Below are positions 5,755 through 6,935 of a stretch of DNA of 6,935 nucleotides, one piece after another (position 1 is the stretch's first letter; every line of letters begins with the position of its first letter). Source of the stretch: Candidatus Sordicultor fermentans (GTDB taxonomy: Bacteria; Atribacterota; Atribacteria; Atribacterales; Caldatribacteriaceae); the NCBI GenBank assembly GCA_002385475.1, contig DGDO01000079.1:1-6935 (forward strand), given 5' to 3'. Position numbers and translations under genes: made by a program. The notes beneath the pieces were generated by a model that was not told where the DNA came from, searched no databases, and saw nothing but the letters and a program-made list of their open reading frames with translations.

Positions 5755-6868
5755 AGTCCATTTCCTTAAAGCGAGAAATATCACTCGAGGGATAAAAATC
5801 CTCCGCTGTTTCATCACCACTACAGAGAATGGATATGGCTAACTCCTTCATTAAATCTATATCTCGAGGTTTGCTCAGAGTGTTACCCTCTTCATCTTTT
5901 ATGACTCGTACTACAGGACGGATAGGCAAACCTTCGTTTAACTTTATTACTACCGCTGTTTCTCCACTGGTTAACTTTACCACTTCTCCTACTGGATAAG
6001 GAGCGATGTGTCTGACCATAGTAGTAACTACCTGCAAATCAAAGAGGCTATGGGAGTTACCCATCAGGTATTCCAGGGCCTCAGCATAAGAAAATCTCTT
6101 TCTGTAAGGACGGTCTACAGTAAGAGCATCATAAACATCGGCACAAGCACAGATTCGAGATAAAAAATGGATATCCTCTCCTATCAAACCATAAGGATAA
6201 CCACTTCCATCCATTCTCTCATGATGCTGAAGAGCAATCAAAGAAACCAGGAAATCATAGCCGGGTTGCATCTGAATTATTTCTCTACTCCAGATGGGAT
6301 GCAAAGAAATGAGTTTTTTATCATCCTCCGTTATTTTTTCCCGCTCTTCCAGGAGCTGGGGAGGAAAACGAATTTTTCCCAGATCATGGAGTAAAGCCCC
6401 AAGACCCAGTTTTTTTAAATAATCCATATCTAAGGAAAGATAATGCCCCAAAAGCAGGCTTATTACTCCCACGCTCACTGAATGACTAAATATGGAATCA
6501 CTGCACTGACGTATTTGAACCAGATAAAAAACCGTACCAGGATAATTCAATATCTCTTCCATTACCTCTTCTAAAACCTTGGCTACCTTTTCATAGGAAA
6601 ACTTACTGCCTCTTTGTAATTTCTTAACCGTTTCAAAAAGTACTTTTTGAGCTTTTCTTTTAGTTTCAATCCGGAGTGGTTCTTCTATTTTGATATCAGC
6701 GAAGAGTTCGTCTTCTACAAAAATGGAGTTAAATCCTAATTCTCGCAACCTCTTAATATAACCCGGAGTTAAAGCTACTCCTTGGTTCAAAAGAATGGAG
6801 CCATCTTCTCTCAATATAGGATATCCTACCTTCATCCCTGGCTTTAGTTCATCAACCGGAATCCACAT
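5744..6868 (-). CDS. HD-GYP domain protein, probable cyclic-di-GMP phosphodiesterase
   Basis: This is a 374-residue protein. Residues 1-55 form an N-terminal domain of the kind common in HD-GYP proteins (VDELKPGMKVGYPILREDG, LRELGFNSIFVED). The HD-GYP domain spans about 120-290: His129 (HSVSVGV), the HD pair His161-Asp162 with Lys165 (LLHDLGKI), His190-Pro191, His215-His216-Glu217, the DGSGYP box with an intact GYP triad at 223-225, and Asp244 (ADVYDAL). All the main metal ligands are present, so c-di-GMP hydrolysis to pGpG or GMP is expected. The position four before His129, where three-metal enzymes such as PmGH carry Glu, is Ser125, which favours a two-metal site (inference). A C-terminal extension (YPVGEVVKLTSGETAVVIKL, 291-310) is common in this subgroup. 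No receiver or membrane domain is visible, so it is cytosolic. GGGAGG lies 5 nt before the ATG. It overlaps the end of an upstream frame by 17 nt and the radical SAM gene by 11 bp. Confidence 0.93.
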   Translation of the reverse strand: MWIPVDELKPGMKVGYPILREDGSILLNQGVALTPGYIKRLRELGFNSIFVEDELFADIKIEEPLRIETKRKAQKVLFETVKKLQRGSKFSYEKVAKVLEEVMEEILNYPGTVFYLVQIRQCSDSIFSHSVSVGVISLLLGHYLSLDMDYLKKLGLGALLHDLGKIRFPPQLLEEREKITEDDKKLISLHPIWSREIIQMQPGYDFLVSLIALQHHERMDGSGYPYGLIGEDIHFLSRICACADVYDALTVDRPYRKRFSYAEALEYLMGNSHSLFDLQVVTTMVRHIAPYPVGEVVKLTSGETAVVIKLNEGLPIRPVVRVIKDEEGNTLSKPRDIDLMKELAISILCSGDETAEDFYPSSDISRFKEMDFID

Positions 6869-6935
6869 CGCTGCCTCCCTCCTCTTCCGAATTTGAGTCG
6901 CTCTTATCTAATTCTACATCACCACTGCCAATAAT
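6852..6935 (-). CDS. C-terminal tail of an unidentified upstream gene (5' part outside window)
   Basis: One minus-strand frame is open from the window edge to TGA at 6854-6852 and reads 27 residues ending in KSDSNSEEEGGSDVDSG, an acidic, serine-rich and probably disordered tail. Most codons begin with a purine, as in real coding sequence, and the other two frames stop early (TAG at 6916-6914; TGA near 6919). The stop overlaps the first codons of the HD-GYP gene by 17 nt, suggesting an operon with coupled translation. The family cannot be recognised from so little. A 27-codon open run can occur by chance. Confidence 0.5.
   Translation of the reverse strand: MIGSGDVELDKSDSNSEEEGGSDVDSG

Noticed and set aside
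6167..6394. 75-codon plus-strand frame inside the HD-GYP gene
   Set aside because: It is antisense to the catalytic core of the HD-GYP domain.
1..6935. tRNA, rRNA, CRISPR arrays, insertion sequences, long direct repeats
   Set aside because: Intergenic gaps are only tens of bases and show no cloverleaf, repeat-spacer pattern, transposase or terminal inverted repeats.

Overview
The window is tightly packed bacterial DNA of low-to-moderate GC (around 40% by eye). It holds seven recognisable protein-coding genes and, at the right edge, what looks like the tail of an eighth. The evidence for a bacterium is Shine-Dalgarno sequences before almost every gene, sigma70-like -10 boxes, and an HD-GYP protein, a family tied to bacterial c-di-GMP signalling. 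Two radical SAM enzymes and a flavin-reductase-fold protein suggest an anaerobe. I cannot assign a phylum. No tRNA, rRNA, CRISPR array, insertion sequence or phage gene is visible, and no gene-free stretch exceeds 300 bases; the longest gaps are tens of bases.

Left block (1-2257, minus strand): a B12-binding-type radical SAM protein followed 33 bp downstream by an M24/creatinase-fold protein that runs off the left edge. They look like one transcription unit. The M24-like protein has lost the residues that normally bind metal in the part that can be seen. Centre (2329-4316, plus strand): a two-gene operon encoding a membrane serine protease of the NfeD/ClpP class and a slipin (stomatin/SPFH protein), a classic membrane-quality-control pair. 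The nfeD-like gene has no ribosome binding site but has an extended -10 box ending 7 nt before its ATG, so its mRNA may be leaderless.

Right block (4322-6935): a flavin-reductase-like FMN-binding protein (minus) and a spore-photoproduct-lyase-like radical SAM protein (plus) are divergent, with a perfectly palindromic AT-rich -10 element between them. The radical SAM gene runs into a convergent HD-GYP gene, with an 11 bp overlap. The HD-GYP start overlaps the end of an upstream frame with an acidic, serine-rich tail, cut by the window edge.

The NfeD-slipin pair acts together at the membrane. The radical SAM/flavoprotein divergon and the radical SAM/M24-like operon are the parts whose biology is least explained. 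I do not see a clear novel multi-gene system. The best leads are the degenerate M24 protein beside a radical SAM enzyme, the symmetric divergent promoter, and the probable leaderless start. Two of the seven complete or near-complete genes probably start at TTG rather than at the most upstream available start.
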